Positions 10,649 through 21,801 are shown, counted from the first letter of the stretch. The stretch: DNA of 64,000 nucleotides from Brucella cytisi (GCA_012103075.1 JAAVLQ010000001.1:2035001-2099000), one strand, 5' to 3'. Notes: generated from the sequence alone by a model not told the origin. Program-made: numbers and translations.

Positions 10649-11631
10649 ATGCTCAGCCGATTCTTCCGCAACGACCGTCGCCCTTTCGATTCACTTTCCG
10701 AACAGGAAATTCTGGCGCTTGCCATATCCTCCGAAGAAGACGACGCACGCATCTATCTCGCCTATGCCGACGGCTTGCGTGACGAGTTTCCGCAATCGGC
10801 GAAAATCTTCGAACAGATGGCGGCAGAAGAACACGGACATCGCGATGCGCTGATCGAACGCCATAAAGCCCGCTTTGGGGACCGGATTCCACTGATCCGC
10901 CGCGAGCATGTCAGCGGCTATTACGATCGCAAGCCGGACTGGCTGGTGCGTCCGCTTGGCATCGACAAGGTGCGTGAAGCTGCATCGGAAATGGAGGAAC
11001 AGGCCTACCGCTTCTATGTCGAGGCTGCCAAACGCGTCAGCGATGCAAACACCCGCAAATTGCTGGGCGACCTTGCCCAGCAGGAAAAGCAGCATGAAGC
11101 CAAGGCTGAGTCGCTGGAACACACACTGACGCCGGACGATGTGCAGGATGAGGAGCGCGCCGCCGAGCGCAAGCAGTTCATCCTGACCTATGTCCAACCC
11201 GGGCTTGCTGGCCTGATGGACGGATCGGTTTCAACGCTTGCCCCGATCTTCGCCGCCGCCTTTGCGACCCGGGATACCGGCAGACCTTTCTGGTCGGCCT
11301 GTCCGCCTCGGTCGGTGCCGGTATTTCGATGGGCTTCACCGAAGCCATCCACGATGACGGCAAGCTCTCGGGCCGAGGCTCGCCGATCAAGCGCGGCCTG
11401 TCCTGCGGCATCATGACGACGCTGGGCGGCCTTGGCCATACCCTGCCCTATCTGATCAAGGATTTCTGGACCGCCACAAGCATCGCAGCGATTCTGGTCT
11501 TCTTCGAACTATGGGCCATCGCCTTCATCCAGAACCGCTATATGGAAACACCGTTCCTTCGCTCTGTGCTTCAGGTGGTTCTGGGCGGTGGCCTCGTGCT
11601 GGCGGCAGGTATATTGATCGGGAACGCCTAA
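10649..11631 (+). CDS. mbfA: MbfA, membrane-bound ferritin-like iron exporter (frameshifted in this read)
   Basis: The N-terminal ~165 residues form a rubrerythrin/ferritin-like domain with di-iron ligands in AISSEEDDARIY, MAAEEHGHRD, EMEEQAYRFY and DLAQQEKQHE. The C-terminal part is a VIT1/CCC1-type membrane domain (QPGLAGLMDGSVSTLAPIFAAAFA, then GISMGFTEAIHDDGK). MbfA exports iron from the cytoplasm when iron is abundant and aids peroxide and acid resistance. A missing base near 11278 breaks the membrane domain; the reconstructed length is ~327 residues. The Irr-type operator at the promoter agrees with iron-dependent derepression. Its stop overlaps the stop of the convergent amidotransferase. 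Confidence 0.92.
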
Positions 11632-12436
11632 ACCGTCACAGCATCCTGCGGTCGGGAAATCGGTTCTTCGAAAGTCTCGATCGCAATGCGGCCTTGCCGG
11701 GAAACGGTGACAAAACTGTTTGCCGGCACCGCCATCCAGTTGGCGGCTTCACCGTCCAGCGGCTCCGACACCACGCATATGCCGGACGATCCGCCAAGTG
11801 TCGCCGTATAAAGCGTCGGCGCGAAAGCATCGGTCGCATAGCGGATCGCGTAAAGCTGATTCCCGTCGGAAAACGCCGCAGTCAGCCGCAGAAATGGCGG
11901 CACACCGCCGCGAACTGCTTCCTCGACAACCGTTGCCACCATGCGCTTCATGGCCAGCACTGGATCAGTGTCGAGACCGAATTCCAGCATCAGCAGAAAG
12001 ATCAGTTCCGAATCGGTTGCGCCATGTTTCTGGCCATAGACATCATCGCTCAAATGGCTTTCCAGCCTGCGACGCAGCCGGTCGAAATGACCGATCTGGC
12101 CGTTATGCATGAAGCTCCAGCGTCCGGAAACGAAGGGATGGCAGTTGGAACGGCTGGTCAGCCCGCCGGTCGAGGCCCGCACATGCGCAAGGAAAAGGCG
12201 CGACTGAATTTGCCGCGCAAGGCTGCGAAGATTCTGGTCGGACCATGCGGGCAGAATATCCCGATAAAGGCGGGTTCATCGCGATTGCCATACCGGGCAA
12301 CGCCGAAGCCGTCGCCATTGGTACGTGTTTTGGCTTCATGCGCATCGTGGCTTTGCGCCACGAGCGAATGGCAGGGAGACGATATGATGTCTTCCAGATA
12401 GGTTTCAGGTCCGAGATAGGCGGCCCAACGACACAT
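11628..12436 (-). CDS. Class II glutamine amidotransferase, YafJ-like (frameshifted in this read)
   Basis: The protein begins MCRWAAYLG, so cysteine 2 would be the N-terminal nucleophile after methionine removal. Further motifs are SHDAHEAKTRTNGDGFGVARY, then HVRASTGG, and HNGQIGHFDRLRRRL, all typical of class II glutaminase domains. The length (~269 residues) is that of stand-alone YafJ-like proteins without a synthase domain. A missing base near 12262 shifts the frame; the two frames join as FI(R)DILPAWSDQN. The acceptor of the ammonia is unknown. Confidence 0.85.
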
Positions 12437-12450
12437 TTGCGATCCGGTAC

Positions 12451-12665
12451 TTACCGGCCCCGGTTATGCGTCCGCTCATAAAGCTGGCGAACGATTGTGC
12501 TCGCCGTCTTCTCGAACAAAAATGGCAAAATTGCATGGATCAGTGCCGCAAAGGCCGCACAAAAAGCTTGAACGAAAAACGTCCGGCAAAGGCCATATGT
12601 TCGAAATAGGTCTCGTCAACCGACTGAGGGTGTTCGGTGAAGAGGCGCGTGATGCGAGTGGTCAT
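12451..12665 (-). CDS. Small DUF6356-type protein (frameshifted in this read)
   Basis: The gene begins at ATG 12665 with GGGAG eight bases upstream and reads MTTRITRLFTEHPQSVDET, then YFEHMAFAGRFSFKLF. After one missing base near 12560 it continues AAFAALIHAILPFLFEKTA and ends at 12451. The whole is ~71 residues with one hydrophobic C-terminal segment. The pattern, starting with a TRLFxxHPxSVxExYFEH core, is that of the DUF6356 family found across Alphaproteobacteria; no function is known. It lies 14 bases downstream of nothing recognisable and just upstream of the amidotransferase start, so the two may be co-transcribed. Confidence 0.75.
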
Positions 12666-12810
12666 TGGAAATACTCCCGTCAATGAGTAAGTTGTTCCCG
12701 TTATACGGCGCATATCGCGCCTTTCTGGAAAATCATTCTAGCAAATGCATCTGAGATGAAATCTCGAAATATCCTTGATAATTACTATTTATTGGGACAA
12801 TCATCCCATC

Positions 12811-13282
12811 ATGAAACCATCACTGGACGAAATTGATCGAAGAATCCACGGATCAGCTGCAAATCGATGGCACCCTGTCCGTTGATTCTCTCTCCGAGCG
12901 GGTACACTTATCGCGCAATGCCTGCTGGCGCCGGGTCAAGCGCATGGAGGATGAAGGGATCATCAAGGCGCGCGTCGCTTTGGTCGATGCCGAGATGGCC
13001 GGTTGCGGCCTGTCCGTCTTCATTCTCGTACGCACGTCGAGCCACGATCCCGACTGGCTGACGAAATTTCGCGGTGCCATGGGGCGCTTTCCGGAGATCG
13101 TCGGAGTTTATCGCATGACCGGCGATCTGGACTACGTGCTGAAGGCGCGTGTTTCCGACGTCAAGGCCTATGACCGTCTTTACCAGCGGCTGATCGCCAG
13201 CGTTCCCCTGTCAGATGTTTCGGCTTCATTCGTCATGGAAGAGATCAAGGAAACGACTGCCGTGCCGTTGGAGCGGGATTAA
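12811..13282 (+). CDS. Lrp/AsnC-family transcriptional regulator (frameshifted in this read)
   Basis: The N-terminus MKPSLDEIDRR (from 12811) is followed, after a shift near 12847, by LQIDGTLSVDSLSERVHLS and NACWRRVKRMEDEGII, the Lrp-type helix-turn-helix. The C-terminal RAM domain contains VGVYRMTGDLDYVLKARVSD. The total of ~156 residues is normal. Lrp proteins sense amino acids and typically regulate a nearby transport or catabolic gene; none of the neighbours gives a clear target. It is divergent from the DUF6356-type gene. Confidence 0.85.
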
Positions 13283-13404
13283 ATCCCTCGCGGAGGGCAA
13301 CTCATCGTGTAAAAGCATGATCCTGTGCCGCACTATCATTGCAAAACAGCAAATAGACGGTACACCTTTCATTGGTTTTCACGTATGAGCGTCGCCAATT
13401 TAGA

Positions 13405-13446
13405 GCGCATCCTGAAAAGTGTGAAACGGTTTCAGACAAGATGCGC
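13405..13446. repeat. Short palindromic intergenic repeat, copy 1 (subtype A)
   Basis: Outer arms GCGCATC/GATGCGC enclose inner arms CTGAAA/TTTCAG. It lies in the dut upstream region and is one of eight related copies in the window. Confidence 0.75.
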
Positions 13447-13478
13447 GATGAAACAATGTTCCGCAAGAAAGGCCCCTC

Positions 13479-13953
13479 ATGACCGTAGCATCCGCACAAG
13501 CGCCAACGCTCGGCATCATCCGCCTCGAACATGCGAAAGGCCTCGAACTCCCCGGCCTATGAGACAGCGGGTTCGGCTGGCATGGACCTGCGGGCAGCCG
13601 TTGCCGAAGATCGCCAGATCGTTCTCCTGCCGGGACGTCGCACGCTGGTGCCGACAGGGCTGATCTTCGAAATTCCCGAAGGTTTTGAAGTGCAGATTCG
13701 TCCGCGCTCGGGCCTTGCCTTCAAGAACGGCATCACCTGCCTCAATACGCCCGGCACCATCGATTCCGATTATCGTGGCGAGGTGAAGGTTCTTCTCATC
13801 AATCTGGGCGATGACGATTTCCGCATCGAACGCGGTATGCGTATTGCACAGGCTGTTTTCGCACCAGTCGTCCAGCCGAAGATTGAAGAGCGCGCCCAAG
13901 TAACCGAGACGGCGCGCGGCGCTGGCGGCTTCGGTTCGACCGGCACGGCATAA
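13479..13953 (+). CDS. dut: dUTP diphosphatase (frameshifted in this read)
   Basis: The trimeric dUTPase hydrolyses dUTP to dUMP, protecting DNA from uracil and feeding dTMP synthesis. Visible motifs are [10 protein letters not shown] (motif 1), [11 protein letters not shown] (motif 2), [18 protein letters not shown] (motif 3), and the C-terminal [11 protein letters not shown] (motif 5). The gene starts at 13479 ([12 protein letters not shown]); one extra C in the CCCC run near 13551 breaks it between LELP and AYETAG. The reconstructed length, 157 residues, is typical. Confidence 0.92.
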
Positions 13954-13960
13954 ACGCATG

Positions 13961-13988
13961 AAAAAGCCCGGCCAAGCCGGGCTTTTTA
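13961..13988 (+). terminator. Terminator after dut
   Basis: AAAAAGCCCGGC-CAA-GCCGGGCTTTTT is a 12-bp stem flanked by A and T runs. It may serve the convergent TadG-like gene too, which ends 12 bases further on. Confidence 0.9.
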
Positions 13989-13999
13989 TTGCCGATTTC

Positions 14000-15739
14000 T
14001 TATTGCGTCAGAGCCGCGCGCTGGCAAAGTACGCCAGTGACCTGCACATCGGCCTCACCCAATTTGACGCCGAGCAGGTCGAGAATTCCGAAAACAAGGT
14101 TGTCTATTATCGGGGCAACAGGTGTTAGCAGAACACCCAGCAAGCCCACAACGTCTCCCAACGGCAGCTTTATTATACTCAGTAGATTGAGATCTATATC
14201 TATATTCTTGAGAAGAGAGCTTGAGAGAGAGGGTACTAAATCGCTTGAATAAGCGGTCTTGATCTTTTATTCTGTATATCACTGTAATTGAATGACAACG
14301 AAGTCGTCTTTTCTCCAAGTTTCACTTCTGCTTTAGCGTCTAGGCTTAAAAGGCTGCCGAATGGAATCCCCAGTAGATACAGCTGCACCTTAGCTATACT
14401 CGTTTTGCTCACAGAGGGCTTTCGGTTCAGGTCATTAAAGGAACTGACTTCACCAAGGTAGATACCGACAATACCGGGCTTTGCAGCAATCGTGACATTG
14501 GCACTCGTCGGGCCTGACGGACAACTTAGGCTCTTGAGTTCTCCTTCTGCCGAAGCAATGTCGATTGATAGCGGCAAATGGAGATTGAAAAGTTCGACAC
14601 CAATCAAAGGGTTGCCCGATTGGCCCCGACGCGGATATCGAGTTGCAACCGAATCTGAGCCGTACGTACGAAAGATCCCGCCGCACCAACGCTGAAAAAT
14701 GGGGTACCTTGCGGTGCTTCTCCTACGTATACTTTTAAAGTGACGCCAAGCAGTCCCGGGATGCTCAAGCCAGACGTAATATCGACTTGATGCTTGCCTC
14801 CAATCATGATCGCTGCGGAAACAAGCTGCAGAACATTAGCGGTTATGTTGTATCCGGCTCCCGAGCCTATTGAGGCGTTCGCCAACGACCCGAGCCCCAG
14901 CAACTTTCCGACCGGCAGTTTCGTAGCCAGTGCAACAGCATCCTTGCCCAAAATACCGAGCGCTGCTTTCGCCGTTGGATTGTTCGTCACCACTTCAGCC
15001 AACACATTTGCCAGCATGCCGACTGAAACATCCGTGTTCAGCAGCTGGTTATAGGTCCCGGCCGTCAATCCCACCTTTGGAGCCAGCTTGTCCAGAAAGC
15101 CGAGCAGGTTGATATCGGTTGCCGCGAGTGCATTGTAATCAACAAGCTTCAGATTGAGGGTGGTCCCCAACAAGCCACCGAGAAGTCCATTCAACACACT
15201 CTGATCGGTATTCAGGCTCAACAGTCGCGAACCGATCGAAAATGCCGCCTCCGCCTTTGTCGCTGCCATGCCGGTCGCGCCAAGTGCGGGCCGATTGATG
15301 AATGCCTGTCCGAAATAGAGATTGCCCGGACGTGCCAGCCGGACGCGAACCGCATCGGGACTGGTGCCGTCGGCGACAAAACGCTTCTCAACCGCACGAC
15401 TTTTATCGGGGAAATAATTGCCCTTCTCCACCCAGACACGCGTCTTGTTGTCGGTCTTTCCGTTGACGACGGACGGATCGTAAGCGCCGGTCATCAGCAC
15501 CGGATCAAGACCGTTCGCCCGTAATTGCCGCAATACAGCATCATTAGCTTGCGAAAGGGAAGCCGCACCGGCAACGGCGGCAAAATCCGCCATGCTCTGC
15601 AGTTGGCGCCGCTCCAGAAACAGTGAACTTGTGTCCACGCTGAAAGCCGCAACCGCCAGAAATATGGGGATACCAGCGCCGCCATTGTCGCCAGATTGCC
15701 GCCCCGTGCACGCAGGAAACGCGATACCAGACCCCGCAT
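14000..15739 (-). CDS. TadG-like pilus assembly / Flp-associated protein (at least three frameshifts in this read)
   Basis: The N-terminus (MRGLVSRFLRARGGNLATMA, then FLAVAAFSVDTSSLF and LERRQLQSMADFAAVAGA) is the TadG/DUF2134 pattern: a short basic start, one membrane helix, then a periplasmic domain. The remainder (~500 residues) is rich in Leu-Gly segments (LLGLGSLANA, GLSIPGLLGVTLKVYVG). Joins are near 15668, 14625 and 14262; the last frame ends VTGVLCQRAALTQ at 14000. The total is ~579 residues. It follows a TadE-like gene by 21 bases, so the pair probably forms an operon. No Tad ATPase or prepilin peptidase is present in this window. The last ~600 bases are visibly richer in A+T than the rest. 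Confidence 0.75.
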
Positions 15740-15760
15740 ATCGAATACCCCCACCCTGTG

Positions 15761-16257
15761 TCAGATTCCGCCAAGCCTTATTGTCGATGCCCTTGTAATG
15801 GTCGTGTCTGGAAGCGGCAGCCCCGTCATCAGGTTCCAGATCGGCAGGTTTTGCGCGTTGTAGCGGATCGTCACCGTGAACTGGTTCGGATCGGACTGGG
15901 CATTGTCGACACTCACCTGCATCTTGGCTGGATCGATCAGTGAATATTTTGCCGCGTTTTTCTGGATGTAGGTTGTCGCCAGCGTCAACCGCTCCGGGGA
16001 TCGATACCCGCCAGCGCCGTCCGCGTGGCATCTGCCGCAAGCTGCTGGACGGCATTCGCCACACCCAGATAAAGGCCGAAGGCGATCATACCCATCAGGA
16101 TCAGAAGAAAAACCGGCGCCAATATTGCGAATTCGACCGCCGCCGTGCCGCTTTTATTTCGCTTGAAAAATAACAATGAAGGTATTCTTCGATGCAGGTT
16201 TGAAACCCTGTCCGATATGAATGAAAACCTTTTTCGCCCCATAATAAGGTAAGCCAT
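15761..16257 (-). CDS. TadE-like pilus assembly protein (frameshifted in this read)
   Basis: The core FFKRNKSGTAAVEFAILAPV followed by a hydrophobic helix and GLYLGVANAVQQLAADATRT is the TadE family signature, including the conserved glutamate of the prepilin-like segment. After a shift near 15996 the protein continues TLATTYIQKNAAKYS to its stop at 15761. The length is ~165 residues. I choose the ATG at 16257 because GGGAGGG lies immediately upstream. TadE-like minor pseudopilins usually work with TadF/TadG in Flp pilus assembly; here only the TadG-like gene follows. Confidence 0.8.
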
Positions 16258-16755
16258 TTGCCCTCCCGTCAAAGAGCATTGAAACCTTATTCCCATGTCA
16301 ATTCGAAGCAACATGCATCATGCATGCGCCGACCATCCGCCCTTGCGGACCGGTCACGTTTTAAATTCTTCCATCTACTTTCAGGCGTGATTTCCCGATC
16401 TTATTTAATCAGGAGATAATTTAAGAACACTTAATTACTTTAAGAATCCCGTTTTAATTTGCGACTTCCAAAAGAATAACTGCAAGTTGTATATTGGTGC
16501 CAACTTGGTTCTCTTCATCACTTGCTTTCGCACCATGACCGGAAGGAACCGGAGGCATCCATCCCTTTGTGTTACCGACAATTATTGCATGACAAATAAT
16601 TAAGATGAAATCCTGAGCGGAGAAGCATAGATATCCCGTTAGCAATCCATAGTGGGCAAGTATTGTCTCGCTTTGGTTGTATGCGACAGAGAATTGGCGG
16701 GACATATTGATAAATCTCCGGAGATCGGAGGTTCTGAAAGTTAGAGGGTTTGACG
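16258..16755. other. 498-bp gap between divergent TadE-like and macA genes
   Basis: The stretch is relatively A+T-rich and should hold both promoters. I see no convincing gene. A minus-strand frame at 16454-16705 shows no recognisable domain or ribosome site. Confidence 0.5.
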
Positions 16756-18002
16756 GTGCTTACATCTTCCGATTCTTCCAAAACCGGGCAGCGAACAGCA
16801 CCTTTCGCAGAAGCGCGCGCGCAGCAAGGCGCGCCGCTGGTGGCTCTGGCTTCCCGTCGCGGCAATCGTGGCCGGCGCGGGCTGGTATTTTACGGCTCCG
16901 GTGAAGCTGGAGGCCAGAAGACGAGCTATCTCGCCGAAACGGTCACGCGCGGCGATATCGAAAACGCGATTACCGCTGTCGGCACACTCAGCGCCCTGCG
17001 CAGCATCAATGTCGGCGCGCAGGTTTCGGGCCAGCTAAAAAGCGTGAAAGTCGAAGTCGGCGATCAGGTCAAGAAGGGCGAGCTTATCGCCGAAATCGAT
17101 CCATCGCCCTTTGAGAAGAAGGTGGAAATATCAAGCGCCCAGCTCGACAATCTCAAGGCACAGCTTCTCAGCAAGCAAGCTCAGCTTACCCTGAAAAAGG
17201 CCAATGCGGCACGCCAGCGCTCGCTTCTGGCCACACGCGGCGTATCGCAATCCACCGTCGATCAGGCTGATGCCGACCTCGCCATGGCCGATGCGGATGT
17301 GAAGGCGCTCGGCGCGCAAATCCGCCAGCAGGAAGCCCAACTTGCCAGCGACAAGGTCGATCTCGGCTACACCAAGATTTACAGCCCCATGGAAGGCACA
17401 GTCGTCGATCAGGCCGCCAAGGAAGGCGAAACGCTGAATGCCGTGCAGAGCGCGCCGACCATCGTGACCGTGGCCGATCTTAAGGTCATGACGGTGGAAG
17501 CGCAGGTTTCGGAAGCCGACATCGGCAGGCTGAAACCCGGAATGCCGGTCTATTTCACCCTGCTTGGCCAGCCGGAGAAGCGTTTCACCGGCACGCTGCG
17601 CCAGATCAAGCCGACGCCTGCGACCGAGAACAATGTGGTGCTCTATTATGCACTGTTCGACGTTCCGAACCCGACCGGCGAGCTGATGATCAACATGAGC
17701 ACACAGGTCTATTTCATTCTCGATGAGGCGAAGAACGTGTTGATCGTCCCCTCGTCGGCGCTGAACTACAAGCGCGAAGGCCCCCAGAACCAGAGAGGCA
17801 AGCCGCAGATTTCGGTCCGGTCGTCAGCGACAACGGCTCGATCACCGAACGTCAGGTTCAGATCGGCGTGCGCAATCGCGTGCAGACAGAGATCAAGAGC
17901 GGCCTTGAGGAAGGCGACAAGGTCGTCGTCACCAGCGCGTCCAGCGGAGCTGAAGCCGCCGCAGGACAGCGTGGCCGCAGGCCCGGCATGCGCCTGTTCT
18001 GA
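16756..18002 (+). CDS. macA: MacA-type periplasmic adaptor of an ABC export system (three frameshifts in this read)
   Basis: This adaptor links an inner-membrane MacB-type ABC transporter to an outer-membrane channel. The start is probably GTG 16756 (GAGGG upstream). After a shift near 16810 a membrane anchor appears ([20 protein letters not shown]); after a second near 16912 the lipoyl/barrel-sandwich part follows ([20 protein letters not shown]), then a coiled-coil hairpin of ~90 residues and the second lipoyl half ([18 protein letters not shown]). A third shift near 17790 leads to the C-terminus ending RPGMRLF at 18002. The stop overlaps the macB start (TGATG), so the genes are translationally coupled. 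Confidence 0.88.
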
Positions 18003-19976
18003 TGAGCCGTCTCATGAACGAAAATCCCGTAACTGACACGCCCCTCATCAAACTGGATGATATCCGCAAGACCTATCACAATGGCGACCTTGCTGTTGAG
18101 GTGTTGCACGGCATCACGCTCGATATTCAGGCTGGAGAGTTCGTCGCGATCATGGGCGCGTCAGGCTCCGGCAAATCGACGCTGATGAACATTCTGGGCT
18201 GTCTCGACAGCCCGAGCGGCGGACAGTATCTGCTCGACGGCGAAGACGTCTCGACACTGGATGCCGATGCGCTGGCAGCATTGCGTCGCCGAACCTTTGG
18301 CTTCGTCTTCCAGAGCTACAACCTCATCTCGACCTCGACCGCGCAGGAAAACGTCGAAGTGCCCGCGATCTATGCAGGCCTGCCCGCATCGGAGCGCCAT
18401 GCGCGTGCCGCCGAACTGCTTAATTCGCTGAAACTCGGCGACCGCCTCGATCATCGCCCGAACCAGCTTTCCGGCGGCCAGCAGCAGCGCGTTTCCATCG
18501 CCCGTGCACTCATGAATGGCGGGCGCATCATTCTTGCCGACGAGCCGACAGGCGCGCACTCGACAGCCAGAGCGGCGAAGATGTGATGGAACTGCTGCGC
18601 TCCATGCACGCGCGCAGGGTCATACCGTCATCGTCATCACACATGCCCGCGAAGTGGCCGAACGCGCCGACCGGCTGATCGAAATCCGCGACGGCCAGAT
18701 CCTTTCGGATACGGTAAAACGAGCTATTCCCGATACGCAGGCGCCGTTCCGGTTGCGGAAGAGCCTTGAAGGCAGTTCCGCCCGCATCGCCGATATTTCG
18801 GAAGCGGTGAAGATGGCGATGCGCGCCTTGCGGGCCAACATCTTCCGGACGATCCTTACCCTCCTCGGCATTATCATCGGCGTCAGTTCCGTGGTGACGA
18901 TGCTCGCCATCGGCACCGGTGCGCAAAACTCGATTCTCGACCGCATCAATGCGATGGGCACCGATCTCATTCTGGTACGTCCGTCCATGGCGGGCTTCCG
19001 GGGAACAGGCTCGATAGCGACACTGGTTCCCGAAGATGCCACTGCCATTCTGGAACTGCCGAACATCAGAACCGCGGTCCCCGAAGTCACCGGCACCGTG
19101 ACGCTGCGGCGTGGCAATGTCGACTATCAGTCACAGGCAAACGGCACTGTCCCTGCCTTTTCCGAAGCCAAATCGTGGAAGGTTGCCACCGGCGACTTCA
19201 TCAGCCAGAGCGATCTGGACAACTATGCGCCGGTCGCAGTGCTGGGTAAAACGGTCGTCAACACCCTGTTCCCCGACGGCAGCAATCCCATCAGCCAATA
19301 TATCCTGATTCAGAAGATTCCCTTTCAGGTGATCGGAACCCCGGAGCCAAAGGGTGCGGGCTTTGGCGGCTCGGATCAGGACGACGTGGTGATAGTGCCG
19401 CTTTCCACCGGCAATCTGCGGCTGTTCGGCCAGAAATACGTGCGCACCATCACGGTGCAGGTGAAGGATTCCGACCTCATCAACACGACGCAGGAACAGA
19501 TTCAGGACCTGCTCGACCAGCGCCACAAGAAGCAGGACACGATGATAACCAACATGTCCTCCATCCGCGAGGATGCAACGGCGATGGGCAATACGATGAC
19601 GCTGTTTCTGGGGTCGGTCGCAGCAATCTCGCTTCTGGTCGGCGGCATCGGCGTCATGAACATCATGCTGGTAAGCGTGACGGAGCGCACCCGCGAGATC
19701 GGCGTGCGGATGGCGACCGGCGCAAGACGGCGCGATATTCTGCTGCAGTTCATTACCGAAGCGCTGACCGTCTCGGCAATTGGCGGTGCATTTGGCGTGG
19801 TGATCGGACTGGGCGCTGCTGCCGTCGCAGGCTGGGCCGGGCTTTCAGTCGGCTACAGCTTGGGACCCGTCCTGCTGGCCTTCGCCTGTGCTTTCGCCAC
19901 TGGCCTGATCTTCGGTTTCCTGCCTGCGCGCAAGGCTTCTCGCCTGCTCCCGGCTGTGGCACTGTCTTCTGAATAG
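18002..19976 (+). CDS. macB: MacB-type ABC transporter, ATPase-permease fusion (two frameshifts in this read)
   Basis: The N-terminal ATPase has Walker [10 protein letters not shown], a Q-loop in VFQSYNLIS, signature [15 protein letters not shown], Walker [11 protein letters not shown] and H-loop VIVITHA. The C-terminal half has a membrane helix ([17 protein letters not shown]), a periplasmic domain, and the FtsX-like triple helices ([20 protein letters not shown]). Shifts near 18558 and 18613 lie between Walker B and the H-loop. The reconstructed length is ~657 residues. MacB proteins act by mechanotransmission and export macrolides, peptides or lipids; the real substrate is unknown. Confidence 0.9.
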
Positions 19977-20005
19977 AAAAACACTGATTGGGAGGCAGTG
20001 CAGCG

Positions 20006-20782
20006 ATGATTCTCCTGAAGCGAGGCCTCTCCGTCGCAGCCATAGCGCTCGCTGCTACAGCTGCGCTGACGCAGCCCGGCCGCACGGAGACCTGCAACCG
20101 CCAAACCTTTGAAAGTACAAACTACATCATCTGCGATGCAAAGACGGACGGCACAGGCTTGCATCTGTTCTGGAAAAATTCCGACGATGAGCCCTATCGC
20201 AATTTTTGGAAAATAGCCGACGCTGCCGCAACCCGCGGTGAGACACTGGTTTTCGCACTCAATGCCGGAATGTATCAGCCTGATTTTTCGCCGATGGGTC
20301 TCTACGTCGAAAATGGCCGTGAGCTTCGCCCGGCAAGCAAGACGACACCTGTTCGTGGGTCCGGGCCCGTACCGAACTTTTACAAGAAGCCGAACGGCAT
20401 CTTCTACCTCGGCGACAAGGGTGCCGAAATCCTGCCGACAGGCCGTTTTCTGAAACAAAAGATCAAGCCGCAACTGGCCACCCAGTCCGGGCCGATGCTG
20501 GTTATCCGCAACAAGATCAATCCGATTTTCATCGTCGGCTCAACCGACAAGACCCGGCGCAGCGGTGTCGGCATTTGCAGTGGCGGCGCGATCCGATTCG
20601 CGGTCAGCGAAGACGCGGTCAATTTCCACGATTTCGCAAAATTGTTTCGAGACCATCTCCAATGCCCCAACGCCCTGTTTCTGGATGGCGGCGGCGGTGC
20701 AGGCATCTACGTTCCAGCACTGGGACGGAATGATGTCTCGTGGCACGGCGGTTACGGCCCGATCTTCGGGTTGATTGAATGA
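20006..20782 (+). CDS. Phosphodiester glycosidase-family (DUF2233/NAGPA) exported protein
   Basis: The intact 258-residue protein starts with a signal-peptide-like segment (MILLKRGLSVAAIALAATAA) and has the family features FALNAGMYQPDFSPMGLYVE, KPNGIFYLG, ATQSGPMLV and the C-terminal NALFLDGGGGAGIYVP. The family is related to the human uncovering enzyme that removes N-acetylglucosamine from phosphodiesters, and bacterial members are thought to act on cell-envelope glycans. The ATG at 20006 is preceded by GGGAGG. It follows macB by 29 bases and could be co-transcribed, hinting at an envelope-related role. Confidence 0.82.
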   Translation: MILLKRGLSVAAIALAATAALTQPGRTETCNRQTFESTNYIICDAKTDGTGLHLFWKNSDDEPYRNFWKIADAAATRGETLVFALNAGMYQPDFSPMGLYVENGRELRPASKTTPVRGSGPVPNFYKKPNGIFYLGDKGAEILPTGRFLKQKIKPQLATQSGPMLVIRNKINPIFIVGSTDKTRRSGVGICSGGAIRFAVSEDAVNFHDFAKLFRDHLQCPNALFLDGGGGAGIYVPALGRNDVSWHGGYGPIFGLIE

Positions 20783-20788
20783 GGGCGG

Positions 20789-21684
20789 TCAAATTTCCGA
20801 ATCATCGAGAATGCGGGAGAGCGTGCTTCGTCCGAGCATGCTCATGGCCGGATTGCTGACACGATAATACCAGACCAGCCCCATCGCCTGTTGAAACGCC
20901 CGGGCCGCGCCGCGTTTCCATTCGAAATCACCAGATTGAAGATGCCTGCGCAGAATATTGCGTCGCTCCCTATCGAAAAGATGCCGGGCTGCGACAAGGT
21001 CCAGCGCCGGATCGGCGGGTCCGAAGCCACCGCTATCGAGCACACCGACCAAATGTCCGTCGCGCGCAAGGAGGTTTCCCGGAATGAGATCGCAATGGCT
21101 CATTACGTCAGCACCACTGGATGGCAATGCGCGCAGTTGCTTCCATTTCCAGCGAAGGCGCGCTACATCCAGCAGGCCTTCGCTGTTCCTGAAACACGTC
21201 TCAATCCACTCATCATGATCCGTCAGATCGCCGCCTCTGCCAGTTCCTGAAAAAGAACGGCCTTTGGTATCAGCCAGACGAAGTGAAGCAATGAGATTTG
21301 CAATATCCAGCGCAAAATTGTTGGAAGTGGAAAGCCCATCAGGCGTGGCAACATCCCCTTCAATCCAGCTCTGCATCATCCGGGCATGGGATAGTTGCGA
21401 GCGGGGTGGCCGATGCCCATTGGCTGAGGCGCCGGTACGGGCGAATGTTGTGCAAATTCCGCCATGGCAGCAGCTTCGTTCCGCAATATCTTTACATATT
21501 CAGCCGGGTTCGTTGCCTGTAGGGGAAATCTTGCAGCGATATTCGATCCGACGCGGAAAATTGCGTTGACCGTACCCGTCGTCTCCAGCTTCTCCACCTT
21601 CTCGCGACCATATTGTGGGAACTGGTCGGCGATCAGCACACGCACGAGGTCGGCATCAATATGAAGTTGGTCTGGATGCATCAT
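20789..21684 (-). CDS. Aminoglycoside/choline-kinase-like phosphotransferase (frameshifted in this read)
   Basis: The ~298-residue protein has the APH fold. The N-lobe shows TTGTVNAIFRVGSNIAARFP (P-loop-like nucleotide loop and lysine-equivalent region). The C-lobe has the catalytic loop MSHCDLIPGNLLA (HxD....N) and the metal-binding LDSGGFGPADPALDL, where the usual DFG-like D-F-G is replaced by D-S-G-G-F-G. A missing base near 21382 joins YPMP to MMQSWIEGD. The start at 21684 avoids an upstream in-frame ATG without ribosome site. The true substrate is unknown; similarity to resistance enzymes does not by itself imply resistance. Confidence 0.8.
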
Positions 21685-21748
21685 GTCCCATCGATAGGAC
21701 CGTGGGGCGGCAAAGGCAATGCGATCCATAGTTTGCCATGGACAAAAT

Positions 21749-21779
21749 AAAGGCCGATCTGATTTTCAGACCGGCCTTT
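21749..21779 (-). terminator. Terminator after tonB
   Basis: A 13-bp stem (AAAGGCCG plus RTCTG) with a 5-base loop is followed on the minus strand by TTTATTTTG. It separates tonB from the phosphotransferase gene. Confidence 0.85.
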
Positions 21780-21801
21780 CAGATAACACATTCTGCATTG
21801 C

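Noticed and set aside
16454..16705. 83-codon minus-strand frame in the tadE-macA gap
   Set aside because: No ribosome site, no domain, and A+T-rich composition typical of promoter DNA.
20789..21684. Aminoglycoside resistance gene
   Set aside because: The APH fold is shared by many housekeeping small-molecule kinases, and the sequence shows none of the specific resistance subfamilies.
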